Source of the DNA: CADCVT01 sp036389485
Lineage (GTDB): Bacteria; Actinomycetota; Thermoleophilia; Solirubrobacterales; Solirubrobacteraceae
Length of the DNA stretch: 64,000 bases
Reading direction: 5' to 3'
Assembly: GCA_036389485.1 (NCBI GenBank)
Contig: DASVPR010000060.1
Span: forward strand, 62,001 to 126,000
Shown here: one piece after another, positions 1-8,071 of the stretch
How the letters are laid out: every line of letters begins with the position of its first letter
Numbering within the stretch: position 1 is the first letter of the stretch
Notes under the pieces: model-generated
Told to the model about the DNA's origin: nothing
Database searches by the model: none
The model's input: only the letters and a program-made list of their open reading frames with translations
Position numbers and translations under genes: made by a program

Positions 1-271
1 GCTTGAACGTCAGATCGAACGCCGATACCCCACCCTCACGCACGACGCGTCGCAGCTCGCCGCCGCCGACCGGGTCTCGCCCGCGAAGTAGCGCCGTCAG
101 CCCGGCCTCGTCGACCGACCCACGCGCGCCGAGACTGCCGGCGCCGGTCCCGAGCCAGACGCCGCCCTCGTCCCCCTCGCCGGCGTAGTAATCCGCCCGG
201 CCCCGGCCAACCTGCTCGAGGTAGTACCGCTCCCGCTGATCCCCAGCCAACACGCGACCGATCGACAACAC
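1..271 (-). CDS. TrwC/MobF conjugative relaxase, N-terminal fragment (runs off left edge)
   Basis: The minus strand from a GTG at 271 encodes at least 90 residues, open to the window edge. The protein begins (V)LSIGRVLAG, then ERYYLEQVG and DYYAGEG, followed by GARGSVDEAGL and SAFDLTFK. This matches the N-terminus of MobF relaxases: the catalytic tyrosine pair lies in YYL, a second tyrosine pair in DYYA, and FDLTF precedes the usual APKS stretch. The family nicks plasmid or ICE DNA at oriT, forming a phosphotyrosine bond, and usually carries a C-terminal helicase; that part lies outside the window. A GGGGAG run sits just upstream of the GTG; a TTG one codon later is an alternative start. It implies a conjugative element to the left. 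Confidence 0.85.
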   Translation of the reverse strand, partial: MLSIGRVLAGDQRERYYLEQVGRGRADYYAGEGDEGGVWLGTGAGSLGARGSVDEAGLTALLRGRDPVGGGELRRVVREGGVSAFDLTFK

Positions 272-547
272 GCTCCCCAAGTCGCGCGAGCCGCATTTCG
301 CCCCCGGGCAAAATGCCAGTCTGTGCTGCCTGCGGGGTTGTGTCGACGCTGGCATAGAGGCAAAGCACACGGAGCGCAAAGTTGAGACGGCCCGGCAGTG
401 CTAGCTCGGTGGCTCGGGACAAGGTGCGGCGTTGGTCGGCGAAATGAGCGGAGCCGACGACAGCGCGGAGGAGAAGGCCCGACGTCGCCGGACCCAGGCG
501 CCCGTCGCCGGTCGTCGCCACTTGAAGCCGCGCCTGATCCGGGCAGA
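272..547. other. Intergenic region upstream of the relaxase
   Basis: Between the relaxase start and the lipoprotein stop I see no convincing gene; open frames here have no recognisable domain. Both flanking genes point left, so this stretch probably holds the relaxase promoter, and possibly an oriT-like site, though I could not identify clear inverted repeats for one. Confidence 0.4.
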
Positions 548-1981
548 TCAACTCAGTCGACGCGGAACTTCGATCGAGTACCCGTCGCTCAGCTCGCTCC
601 GCCGACTGGCGGGATCGATCGCGACCGCGTGAACCACCAAGGCGGCGCCGCCGATCCCGGTGCGCGCCTCTCGGATCGCGGCTCGGTACGCCCGGCGAGT
701 CAGGCGTGGCGCGAGGCGGCGGCTACGACCGGCGGGGATCCGGAATCGAAGGGGCAAAGAGGCATCGCCCGACGGACCGTCCGCGAGCCGCAGGCGCACG
801 GTGCCGCGGCAGCCGGCGGGAGCGGCCGCGATGCATCGCAGTATCAGCGGAACGCGGCGGCTGCGATCGAGCACCGGCGACGGGCCAGAATCATCGAGGA
901 AGATCTCGCTGCGCGGGCAAGGCCCAGGGCCCGGGGCCGCCGCTGCTCTCGCCGAGACGTCCGCCACGAGCAGGCAGCCGTTCGCACGCCAAAGGACGCG
1001 CGAGCCATCCACCGCGAACCCGGCGATGCGCGCCGTTGGAACGCCGAACCGGCGGACGCGGCCGTCGCGCTCGACGACGGCCAGCCGCTCGCCGCCCTCG
1101 CGCTTGGCCCGCCGGACGAAGACGATCCGATCGCCGACGTAGGCAGGCGTGACCCCCGTCCTCGTCAATCGCCGCGGAGTGCCGCCGCCTCGAACCTCGA
1201 GCAGGCCGCCACCGTCCTCGTTCAGCACGACGCGCCCATCAGGACGTAGGTCGAGGTCCTCGATTCCTTGCCGGATGAGAGCGGTCGAGCGCTCCTCGCC
1301 CGTTCTCCAGTTGCGGACCACCAGTCGCCGCGGCTCGTCGTCGCTGGGCTGGCCCCTCACCTGGACCGCGTAGGCGACCACGTCCCCAGCGAACACCGCC
1401 GTGATCACCTCCGGCGGAAGCTCGACTTCGCGCGGCTCGGCATCTGGCTCGCGAACGACGAAACGGATCTTCTGAAGGTCCCCGCGGATCTCCGTCGTGA
1501 AGAGCGTCGCACCGTCGACCTGATGCCACGACGGAAAGAACTCATCCGGCCGGAGTTCGCGCAGCGGCGTCAAAGCTTCCCAAGGGCCAGTGGCTGGCCC
1601 GGCGAACGGCTGCGCGGCGCGGAGCGTGCTGCCGTCGTCCTCAGTCGTCACGACGAGCCCTGCCCGCTCGGACGAAGCATCAAGACGCGGGTGGGGCTGA
1701 GCACCTTCGGGCGCCTCGAACCTGAAAACGACTGATCCGCTGCCCGACCCGCGCAGCGGGAGCGCGCGAGCCTCCAGGACTCGTCCCCGGACCCGTGTGA
1801 GGAGCGCTGCCTCTCCCGCCAGTGCGAAGCTCGCCGTGTCGCCGATCCGCGCGAGGGCGCGCGGCCGTTCGATCGGCGCCACCTGTGACGCCGGCCCGAC
1901 CACCGGGTCAGTGCCGCTCCCGCACCCAGCTGCGACGGTGGCCAGGACGAACGCTGCCGCGAGGCGGTACACGTGGCGCAC
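548..1981 (-). CDS. Secreted lipoprotein with TolB-like beta-propeller repeats
   Basis: The product is 477 aa from a GTG start at 1981. It opens with a lipoprotein signal (VRHVYRLAAAFVLATVAAGC) whose lipobox cysteine is residue 20, so it is probably anchored outside the membrane. The body alternates short strand-rich segments such as RRLVVRNW, GRVVLNEDGGGLL and RLAVVERDGRVRR, a pattern typical of TolB/WD40-like propellers. A Cys-containing C-terminal domain follows. The reading frame continues upstream to 2227, but that extension crosses the tRNA-Pro gene and is not coding, so the GTG before the signal peptide is chosen. No enzymatic motif is visible. It lies between the tRNA genes and the relaxase and may be element cargo. 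Confidence 0.7.
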   Translation of the reverse strand: MRHVYRLAAAFVLATVAAGCGSGTDPVVGPASQVAPIERPRALARIGDTASFALAGEAALLTRVRGRVLEARALPLRGSGSGSVVFRFEAPEGAQPHPRLDASSERAGLVVTTEDDGSTLRAAQPFAGPATGPWEALTPLRELRPDEFFPSWHQVDGATLFTTEIRGDLQKIRFVVREPDAEPREVELPPEVITAVFAGDVVAYAVQVRGQPSDDEPRRLVVRNWRTGEERSTALIRQGIEDLDLRPDGRVVLNEDGGGLLEVRGGGTPRRLTRTGVTPAYVGDRIVFVRRAKREGGERLAVVERDGRVRRFGVPTARIAGFAVDGSRVLWRANGCLLVADVSARAAAAPGPGPCPRSEIFLDDSGPSPVLDRSRRVPLILRCIAAAPAGCRGTVRLRLADGPSGDASLPLRFRIPAGRSRRLAPRLTRRAYRAAIREARTGIGGAALVVHAVAIDPASRRSELSDGYSIEVPRRLS

Positions 1982-2126
1982 CGTACCCGCGCGCCGCGCA
2001 GAACCTGTGCGCCTTATGTGCGGAAGAAGTGCGCAGCGGCCGTGTCCGAGATCCGGTAACGGGTTCCGGACGAAATTGGACCCCAAATGGACCCCGTCGA
2101 GCCGCCGCTTCAGGGCCCGAAGACGA

Positions 2127-2150
2127 GAAAGTCCCGATCCAGTCGGGACT
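2127..2150 (-). terminator. Intrinsic terminator of the tRNA-Gly/tRNA-Pro unit
   Basis: An 8-bp perfect inverted repeat (AGTCCCGA / TCGGGACT, 2130-2137 and 2143-2150) with a 5-base loop lies just downstream of tRNA-Pro on the minus strand and is followed by TTTC. It likely ends the two-tRNA transcript. Confidence 0.75.
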
Positions 2151-2159
2151 TCCCGCGAG

Positions 2160-2233
2160 TCGGGGAGACAGGATTTGAACCTGCGACCGCCCGGCCCCCA
2201 GCCGGGTGCGCTACCAGACTGCGCCACTCCCCG
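2160..2233 (-). tRNA. tRNA-Pro(GGG)
   Basis: The cloverleaf has a perfect 7-bp acceptor stem (CGGGGAG/CTCCCCG), a CCCGG/CCGGG anticodon stem and the loop CTGGGGG, giving anticodon GGG. The T-arm is GCAGG-TTCAAAT-CCTGT. The 3' CCA is not encoded. It is the second tRNA of the pair, and its 3' end faces the relaxase side, which would suit an integration site. Confidence 0.95.
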
Positions 2234-2255
2234 TGGTCCTGCTATCGCACTTCAG

Positions 2256-2326
2256 AGCGGGCGACGGGAATCGAACCCGCCCTACCAGCTTGGAAGGCTG
2301 GGGTGCAGCCACAACACTTCGCCCGC
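2256..2326 (-). tRNA. tRNA-Gly(TCC)
   Basis: The acceptor stem is GCGGGCG/CGCCCGC, the anticodon stem CCAGC/GCTGG and the loop CTTCCAA, giving anticodon TCC. The T-loop is TTCGATT. It lies 22 nt upstream of tRNA-Pro on the same strand, so the two are probably cotranscribed. CCA is not encoded. Confidence 0.95.
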
Positions 2327-2334
2327 CGGCGCGC

Positions 2335-3279
2335 TCATGGTATCGCCGACGGGCGCTCGCGCACGACCTCTTCCGGGGCCTTGTCCTCGCGCAACCCGAG
2401 GAATCGCGGTTGGCGGAGGCGGCCTGCGCCGGTCCACTCCTGGAAGCCGACCTGGGCGACGAGGCGCGGTTCGACCCAGTGGGCTGCGGCGACCCGGGGC
2501 TTGATCGGCTCGGCGAAGGGGCTGGTCGGGCGCTCGAGCGGCGCGAGGCGCGCGACGAGCGAGTCGAGGGTCTCGCGATTGAAGCCGGTGCCGACCTTGC
2601 CGGCGTAGCGGAGGGGGCGCGAGCCCGGCTCGCCGGCCTCGTCGTACACGCCGACGAGCAGCGCGCCGAGGCCGGTGCGCGAGCCGCGGGGGTCGGTCCA
2701 GCCACCGACGACGACCTCCTGCTCGGCGTGGCACTTCAGCTTCAGCCAGTCGCGGGACCGGCCGCTGACGTACCTCGACTCCTCGACCTTCGCGATGAGG
2801 CCCTCCCAGCCGGCGGCGCAGGCTTCGCGATAACGAGCGGCCGTGTCGCCGGTGAGGAGCGTCGTGACGCGGAGGCCGCGCGGAGGGTCGGCGAGGACGG
2901 ACTCGAGGATCGCTCGGCGCTCTCGCCACGGGCGGTCGCGGAGGTCCTCGCCGTCGAGCTCGAGGACGTCGAACGCAAACAGCGCGACGCCGTCGCGGCC
3001 CTGCTGGATCGACTGGAACCCGAGCGGCTCGTCCCCCGCCATCCCGACGACCTCGCCGTCCAAGACCACGTCGCGGTCGAGCGAGCGCAGAGCGTCGGCG
3101 ACGGCGGGCCAGCGCGCGGTGCGGTCCAGGGCATTCCGGGTCCACAGCCGGACGTCGCCCCCGGCCGCCACCGCGACGCACCGGACGCCGTCGAGCTTGC
3201 GCTCCAACACCCACCCCTCCCCCAACGTGCGTCGGTCGGTGAGGCTCGCCAGCATGGGCGGGACGAAGGAAGGGGTCAG
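2335..3279 (-). CDS. ATP-dependent DNA ligase, LigD/LigC type (ligase domain only)
   Basis: This protein of about 314 aa has the ordered motifs of the covalent nucleotidyltransferase fold: ERKLDGVR with the adenylated lysine (residue 28 from the start used), DGEVVG, FAFDVL, EGLIAKVEESRY and WLKLKC, then an OB-fold region. It matches the ligase domain of LigD and stand-alone LigC, without polymerase or 3'-phosphoesterase domains. With the two Ku genes at 7298-8931 it would supply nick sealing in end joining. The start is uncertain: CTG at 3279 forms CTGA with the stop of the upstream SDR and gives the family's usual TPSFVPPMLA opening; ATG at 3255 would remove eight residues. It is the last gene of the uppP-corA-SDR operon. 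Confidence 0.85.
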   Translation of the reverse strand: MTPSFVPPMLASLTDRRTLGEGWVLERKLDGVRCVAVAAGGDVRLWTRNALDRTARWPAVADALRSLDRDVVLDGEVVGMAGDEPLGFQSIQQGRDGVALFAFDVLELDGEDLRDRPWRERRAILESVLADPPRGLRVTTLLTGDTAARYREACAAGWEGLIAKVEESRYVSGRSRDWLKLKCHAEQEVVVGGWTDPRGSRTGLGALLVGVYDEAGEPGSRPLRYAGKVGTGFNRETLDSLVARLAPLERPTSPFAEPIKPRVAAAHWVEPRLVAQVGFQEWTGAGRLRQPRFLGLREDKAPEEVVRERPSAIP

Positions 3280-4067
3280 CGCGCCTGGCGCTCCTCGGTC
3301 GGCACCTCGCCCGACTCGTCGACGAGCTGCGGCGGCGGCCACGGGCCGTACCAGTTGTCGCGCGCGCCGTCGAGCGTGACGACCGTGCCGCTGAAGCAGC
3401 GGCCCAGGGGCGACGCGAGCATCGCGACGAGCCATGCGTGCTCCTCCTCCTCGCCGAGGCGCTGGAGCGGGACGGTGCGGGCGGCGGCATCGGCAATCCC
3501 CGCCGGGTACTTCTTGATCGCCTCGGTGCGGAAGTGACCGGCGGCGATGGCGACCACGGTCACCGGATCCAACTCAAAGGCGAGCTCGACCGTCAACGCC
3601 TCGACCGCTGCTCGCGCCGCTCCCGAGTGGGTCATCCCCGGCAGCCCGTGGTGCGGCGAGAAGGTGACGTTCATGACGACGGCGTCATCAGCAAATCGAG
3701 GCTGCGCCGCGCGGGTCATCGTCATCGTCCCCTCGACGTTCAGCCGCCAGACCGCGTTCCACCCCTTGAACGCGATCGACTCCGCCGGCACGAAGTACTG
3801 ACCGCCGGCGTTGTTGACGAGAACGTCGACGCGCTCTCCCGCGGCCTCGACGATCGACAGAGCGCCGGCCGGGTCGCGGATGTCGGCCGCGACCCAATCG
3901 CAGCGCAGCTCGTCGGCGGCGGAACGCAGGACTTCCTCGCGCCTCCCGGCGATGACGACCCGCGCCCCGCACGCGACGAGCTCGCGGGCCGAGGCCTTTC
4001 CGAGACCCGTTCCCCCTCCCGTCACGATCGCCGTGCGCCCCTCCAAGAGCCGAGGGTCGAAGATCAC
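3276..4067 (-). CDS. SDR-family enoyl-CoA reductase-like protein (PECR/DECR-like)
   Basis: This 263-aa Rossmann enzyme has TGGGTGLG (residues 16-23) for the dinucleotide and VNNAGGQYFVPAESIAFKGW, which resembles peroxisomal trans-2-enoyl-CoA and 2,4-dienoyl-CoA reductases. The classical YxxxK is replaced by SGAAR in HSGAARAAVEAL (residues 147-157), again as in PECR-type enzymes, so CoA-thioester reduction is more likely than alcohol dehydrogenation. The GTG start overlaps the corA stop (GTGA), indicating translational coupling. The same window holds an enoyl-CoA hydratase and a hydroxyacyl-CoA dehydrogenase, consistent with acyl-CoA metabolism. The substrate is not determined by sequence. Confidence 0.8.
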   Translation of the reverse strand: MIFDPRLLEGRTAIVTGGGTGLGKASARELVACGARVVIAGRREEVLRSAADELRCDWVAADIRDPAGALSIVEAAGERVDVLVNNAGGQYFVPAESIAFKGWNAVWRLNVEGTMTMTRAAQPRFADDAVVMNVTFSPHHGLPGMTHSGAARAAVEALTVELAFELDPVTVVAIAAGHFRTEAIKKYPAGIADAAARTVPLQRLGEEEEHAWLVAMLASPLGRCFSGTVVTLDGARDNWYGPWPPPQLVDESGEVPTEERQAR

Positions 4068-5035
4068 AGCCACCCCGACCGCTTGAACCGCGCGTACAGG
4101 AACCCGCAGGCGAGAGCGATCACGACGAGCACCGCCGGATACCCGAGCTCCCACCGAAGCTCCGGCATGTGCTCGAAGTTCATCCCGTAGAGCCCCGCGA
4201 TCATCGTCGGGACGGCGAGGATCGCGACCCACGCCGAGATCTTCCGCATGTCCTCGTTCTGCCGGACGCTCACCTGCGTCAGGTTCGCCTGGAGCATGTT
4301 CGACAGCAGCTCGTGCATCGAGTCGACGTGGCTGTTGACGCGGATCAGGTGGTCCAGCACATCGCGGAAGTAGGACTTCATGTCCTCGTCGATCCCCGGC
4401 AGCGACCCGCGCACGATCTGGTCCACCGCGGGGATCAGCGGCCCGACCGCGCGCGAGAACTCGAGCACCTCCCGCCCGAGCGTGTAGATCCGCACGGTCG
4501 CCCGACCCCCGCCGCCGCCGAACAGCTGCTCCTCGGCCTGGTCGACGTCGGTCTGGAGCCCGGCCGCGACCGGCTCGTACTGGTCGACGACCGCGTCCAG
4601 GATCGCGTGCAGCGCGCCCGCGGGCCCGCGGCGCAGGTGCTCCCGGTCCTCCTCGACCCGCCGCCGCACCTCCGACAGGTCGCTGACCTCGCCGTGCCGC
4701 ACGGTGATCACGTACGACTCCCCGATGAAGACCATGACCTGCCCGAACAGGACCTCCTCGGTCTCGTCGACGTACTTCGCCGTCTTGAGCACCAGGAAGG
4801 TCATGTCGCCGTAGCGCTCGATCTTCGGCCGCTGGTGCGCGCGCAGCGAGTCCTCGACCGCGAGCGGATGCAGGCTGAACTCCGCCTCCAGCGCGGAGAA
4901 CTCGTCGGCCGTCGGCTCGAACAGCCCGACCCAGACGAACGCGCCCTCCTCCTGCCCCGCCTCGCAAGCGTGCTCGAGCGGCAGGTTCCCCGCCTTGCGC
5001 CGTCCGTCCTCGTAGACCGCGCACTCGACGATCAC
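4064..5035 (-). CDS. corA: CorA-family divalent cation (Mg2+/Co2+) channel
   Basis: This 323-aa protein has the CorA layout: an alpha/beta cytoplasmic domain, a long helical stalk and two C-terminal membrane segments with the signature YGMN (residues 283-286) in AGLYGMNFEHMPEL at the pore mouth. The short basic tail RFKRSGWL follows the last helix. The family forms pentameric channels for Mg2+ and sometimes Co2+ or Ni2+. The start is GTG at 5035, four bases after the uppP stop, and the stop overlaps the next gene, so it lies in a tight operon with uppP, the SDR and the DNA ligase. Confidence 0.93.
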   Translation of the reverse strand: MIVECAVYEDGRRKAGNLPLEHACEAGQEEGAFVWVGLFEPTADEFSALEAEFSLHPLAVEDSLRAHQRPKIERYGDMTFLVLKTAKYVDETEEVLFGQVMVFIGESYVITVRHGEVSDLSEVRRRVEEDREHLRRGPAGALHAILDAVVDQYEPVAAGLQTDVDQAEEQLFGGGGGRATVRIYTLGREVLEFSRAVGPLIPAVDQIVRGSLPGIDEDMKSYFRDVLDHLIRVNSHVDSMHELLSNMLQANLTQVSVRQNEDMRKISAWVAILAVPTMIAGLYGMNFEHMPELRWELGYPAVLVVIALACGFLYARFKRSGWL

Positions 5036-5039
5036 GGCG

Positions 5040-5855
5040 TCAGTCGATCACATCCGCGCCGACGAGGGCGAGCACGACGACGCCCAGCACCACGCGATAG
5101 ACGACGAAGACCGCGGTCGTGTGCGTCACCAGGAACCGCAGGAGGAACGCGATCGAGGCGTAGCCGGAGGCGAACGCGAACAGCGTCGCCAGCGCGGTCG
5201 GGACGAAGCCGACCGCGCCCTCGCCGCCGATGTCGCGCAGCTCGTACAGGCCGGACAGCACGACGGCCGGGACCGAGAGCAGGAAGGAGAACCGCGCCGC
5301 AGCCGCCCGGTCGAACCCGAGGAACAGCCCGGCGGTGATGGTCGCCCCCGACCGCGAGACTCCGGGCACCAGAGCCAGCGCCTGCGCGAAGCCGATGACG
5401 AGCGAGTCCCGCCACGTGACCCCCTCGATCTCGCGGTCGCGCCGCGCGACCCGCTCGGCCAACAGCAGCACGAGCCCGAGCACGATCAGCGTGGAGCCGA
5501 TCAAAGTCAAATTGCGGGCCTCGTCCTCGATCGGCCCGCTGAACGCGACCCCGAAGATCACGATCGGCACGGTCCCGGCGATCAGGTACCAGCCCATCCG
5601 CGAGTCGAGCGTCCCTCGCACGGACGGGTCGCGCAGACCGGCGACCCAGCCGCGCGCGATGTTCCACAGGTCGCGGCGGAAGTACAGGAGCACCGCGGCC
5701 ATCGTCCCGAGCTGGATGACGGCCGTGAACGCGGCCCCCGGGTCCTCCCAGCCGGCGAACGCGGGGACGATCCGGAGGTGGCCGGAGGAGGAGATCGGCA
5801 GGAACTCGGTGAGGCCCTGCACGATGCCGAGCACGATGGCCTGGAACGCGTCCAT
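5040..5855 (-). CDS. uppP: Undecaprenyl-diphosphatase (BacA/UppP)
   Basis: This 271-aa polytopic membrane protein carries EFLPISSSGH (residues 17-26) and the second catalytic motif PGVSRSGAT. UppP dephosphorylates undecaprenyl diphosphate to recycle the lipid carrier for peptidoglycan and other wall polymers, and confers basal bacitracin resistance. The length is as expected for the family. It is the first gene of a four-gene minus-strand operon. The divergent neighbour at 5897 encodes a secreted wall peptidase, so the locus has an envelope theme. Confidence 0.96.
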   Translation of the reverse strand: MDAFQAIVLGIVQGLTEFLPISSSGHLRIVPAFAGWEDPGAAFTAVIQLGTMAAVLLYFRRDLWNIARGWVAGLRDPSVRGTLDSRMGWYLIAGTVPIVIFGVAFSGPIEDEARNLTLIGSTLIVLGLVLLLAERVARRDREIEGVTWRDSLVIGFAQALALVPGVSRSGATITAGLFLGFDRAAAARFSFLLSVPAVVLSGLYELRDIGGEGAVGFVPTALATLFAFASGYASIAFLLRFLVTHTTAVFVVYRVVLGVVVLALVGADVID

Positions 5856-5896
5856 GAGCGGCGGAGCACGGTAGAGGACGTGCCATCCTGACCGCC

Positions 5897-6628
5897 GTGC
5901 GACGTCTCAAGTGGCCGCTGCTCGCCGTGCTCGCGATCGCCGCCCTCGGCGCCGCGGCGCTCGCGTACGCGACGGGCAGCGACGACGCGAAGACACCCCC
6001 GCCGCGCGCCGAGATCGAGAACTGGCGCTGGGCGCCGCGCCAGGACCCGCCCAAGCCGCCGCCCGAGCCGAAGCCGGCCCGCCAGGAGCGCGTCGACACC
6101 CCCGAGACCGCGCAGCCCGAGATCGAGCCGCCGGCCACGAACAACGCTCCCGAGCCGCCACCCCCGCCCCCCGAGCCGCCCCCGCTCCCCGAGCCCTCCG
6201 ACGACGACGCCGTGATCAAGGCCGAGGTCCTCGACAACGGCGTCGCGCTGCCGCCGCTCGAGGCGCCGCCGGAGATCCGCGCGATCATCGAGGCCGGCAA
6301 CACGATCGCCCGCACGCCGTACAAGTGGGGCGGCGGCCACGGCCGCTGGCAGGACACCGGCTACGACTGCTCGGGCTCGGTCTCCTACGCGCTGGCGGCC
6401 GCCGGGCTTCTCTCCGGCCCCCTCGCCTCCGGCCCGCTGATGAGGTGGGGCCGCCCGGGCAAGGGCAAGTGGCTGACGATCTACTCGCACCCTGGCCACG
6501 TCTTCCTCGTCGTCGCCGGCGTCAGATTCGACACGAGCGCCGCGAACAAGGGAAAGACCGGATCCCGGTTCACCAACGAAATGCGCTCGACGGCCGGATT
6601 CGCCGCCCGGCACTGGCCAGGCCTCTAG
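5897..6628 (+). CDS. Membrane-anchored NlpC/P60-like cell-wall peptidase
   Basis: This 243-aa protein has an N-terminal signal or anchor (RRLKWPLLAVLAIAALGAAALAY), then a proline-rich spacer (about residues 33-100) suited to crossing the wall, then an NlpC/P60-like domain. The catalytic cysteine is in YDCSGSVSYAL (C158) and the histidine in HPGHVFLVV (H201). Such enzymes cleave peptidoglycan stem peptides. The GTG start is chosen because it directly precedes the basic residues of the signal. Its divergent partner is uppP, 41 bases away. Confidence 0.85.
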   Translation: MRRLKWPLLAVLAIAALGAAALAYATGSDDAKTPPPRAEIENWRWAPRQDPPKPPPEPKPARQERVDTPETAQPEIEPPATNNAPEPPPPPPEPPPLPEPSDDDAVIKAEVLDNGVALPPLEAPPEIRAIIEAGNTIARTPYKWGGGHGRWQDTGYDCSGSVSYALAAAGLLSGPLASGPLMRWGRPGKGKWLTIYSHPGHVFLVVAGVRFDTSAANKGKTGSRFTNEMRSTAGFAARHWPGL

Positions 6629-6672
6629 CGCCGATCTTCAACATCCGGCCAGAACGCGCCGATGAGGGCCGC

Positions 6673-7269
6673 ATGAGGCGCCTGCGCGAGCAGCAGGACG
6701 TGACGCTGCTGGTCGGAGCGACCCAGCTCCGGTGCCGCGTGGTCGCGGTCAACGCGGGCGAGGCCGCGCTCAAGCCGTTCACGGCGCCCCGCGTCAGCCG
6801 CCAGGAGCTCGAGGGCGCCGCCAGCCTGATCTTCCCCCACAAGGGGATGCTCGTGGCGCTGAAAGGGCGCGCGAGCTGGGGCATCGAGGCCGACGACCTG
6901 CGCTTCACCGTCCGCGACGGGGTGCAGGTGCCGCAGCAGCGGACCGCGTCGCGGCTGCGGATCCCGCTCGACGTCATGGTGCTGACGGCCTCGGGCGAGC
7001 GCGTTCAGGCCCACACGCTGGACGTGTCCGCCGTCGGGCTCTCGCTCGCCGGCGGGGGCTTCGGCGAGCCCGACTCCATGGTCGGGCTGGAGATCGACGT
7101 CCCGGACGACAAGCCTCGGATCGCCTGCCACGGGCGGATCGTCCGCGGCTCGGTCGAGATGACGGCGATCTCCTTCACGGACATCGGGGCGGCCGACCGC
7201 GAGCGCCTCGGCCGCTTCGTCTTCGCCGTGCAGCGCCTGCTCGCGAGCGGCGAGTTGCAGGCCTCGTAA
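6673..7269 (+). CDS. PilZ-domain protein, probable c-di-GMP receptor
   Basis: This 198-aa protein has an N-terminal YcgR-like beta domain (residues 1-85) and a C-terminal PilZ domain with the two c-di-GMP motifs: RTASR (R90xxxR94) and DVSAVG (D/NxSxxG) about 25 residues later. PilZ proteins change conformation on binding c-di-GMP and regulate motility, adhesion or polymer export. The ATG at 6673 is chosen because MRRLREQ begins the folded domain; upstream sequence belongs to the peptidase gene in another frame. The target is unknown, as no motility genes are nearby. Confidence 0.85.
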   Translation: MRRLREQQDVTLLVGATQLRCRVVAVNAGEAALKPFTAPRVSRQELEGAASLIFPHKGMLVALKGRASWGIEADDLRFTVRDGVQVPQQRTASRLRIPLDVMVLTASGERVQAHTLDVSAVGLSLAGGGFGEPDSMVGLEIDVPDDKPRIACHGRIVRGSVEMTAISFTDIGAADRERLGRFVFAVQRLLASGELQAS

Positions 7270-7297
7270 CCCGGCGGTTCCGGGTACCTTGCGGGGC

Positions 7298-8071
7298 ATG
7301 CCACCCCGGTCGATCTGGAACGGCGCGGTCGCGTTCGGCGCGGTCAACGTCCCCATCAAGGTGTTCGGGGCGATCGAGGACAAGTCGATCCGCTTCCGCG
7401 AGCTGCACGTCAAGGACGGCAGCGAGGTCGGCCACCGGCTGATCGACGAGAAGGGCAAGGAGGTCCCGCGCGAGCGCGTCGTCAAGGGCTACGAGGTCTT
7501 CGACGGCGAGTACGTCGTGCTCTCCAACGACGAGATCAAGGCGGCGGACCAGCCGGCGCGCAAGGCGGTCGAGCTGCAGGACTTCGTCCCCGCCGAGCAG
7601 ATCGACCCGGTCTTCTACGGCAAGCCCTACCTGCTCGCGCCGCAGAGCGGCGCCGAGGAGGCCTACGCGCTGCTGGTCAAGGCGCTCGAGAAGGCCGAGC
7701 GGGTCGGCATCGGGCGCGTGTCGCTGCGCCAGCGCGAGCAGCTGGTGTCCGTCCGGCCGGTCGACGGTGTGCTGCGCATGCAGGTCATGCGCTTCGCCGA
7801 CGAGCTGGTCGACGCCGGCAAGCTCGACGTCGACGAGCCCTCGAAGAAGCCCGGCAAGCGCGAGATCGACATGGCCGGGATGCTCGTCGAGACGCTCGCG
7901 GCGAGGTTCGAGCCCGACCGCTACGAGGACACCTACCGCGAGCGCGTGCTGGCGGTCGTCAAGCAGAAGGAGAAGGGCGAGGAGATCTCGATCCCCGAGC
8001 CCGAGGCGCCCGACGACTCCGACGACCTGATGAAGGCGCTCGAGGCCTCGCTGAAGGCGAGCAAGGGCTGA
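7298..8071 (+). CDS. ku: Non-homologous end-joining protein Ku (copy 1)
   Basis: This 257-aa Ku protein begins PRSIWNGAVAFGAVNVPIKVF, the typical bacterial Ku start, and has the conserved core VFYGKPYLLAPQ and LVSVRPVDGVLRMQVMRFADEL. Bacterial Ku forms a ring on DNA ends and recruits LigD-type ligase. This copy ends in a short acidic tail (EPEAPDDSDDLMKALEAS) without a lysine-rich extension, unlike its neighbour. ATG at 7298 is preferred over a TTG nine bases upstream. The stop and the next ATG share one base (TGATG), so the two Ku genes are translationally coupled. Confidence 0.95.
   Translation: MPPRSIWNGAVAFGAVNVPIKVFGAIEDKSIRFRELHVKDGSEVGHRLIDEKGKEVPRERVVKGYEVFDGEYVVLSNDEIKAADQPARKAVELQDFVPAEQIDPVFYGKPYLLAPQSGAEEAYALLVKALEKAERVGIGRVSLRQREQLVSVRPVDGVLRMQVMRFADELVDAGKLDVDEPSKKPGKREIDMAGMLVETLAARFEPDRYEDTYRERVLAVVKQKEKGEEISIPEPEAPDDSDDLMKALEASLKASKG

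Noticed and set aside
1982..2227. In-frame extension of the lipoprotein gene to an ATG at 2227
   Set aside because: The extension translates through tRNA-Pro; a signal peptide begins at the GTG at 1981.
3276..5024. Long frame covering both SDR and corA
   Set aside because: The upstream part is an Arg/Gly-rich shadow of corA; the real SDR starts at 4067.
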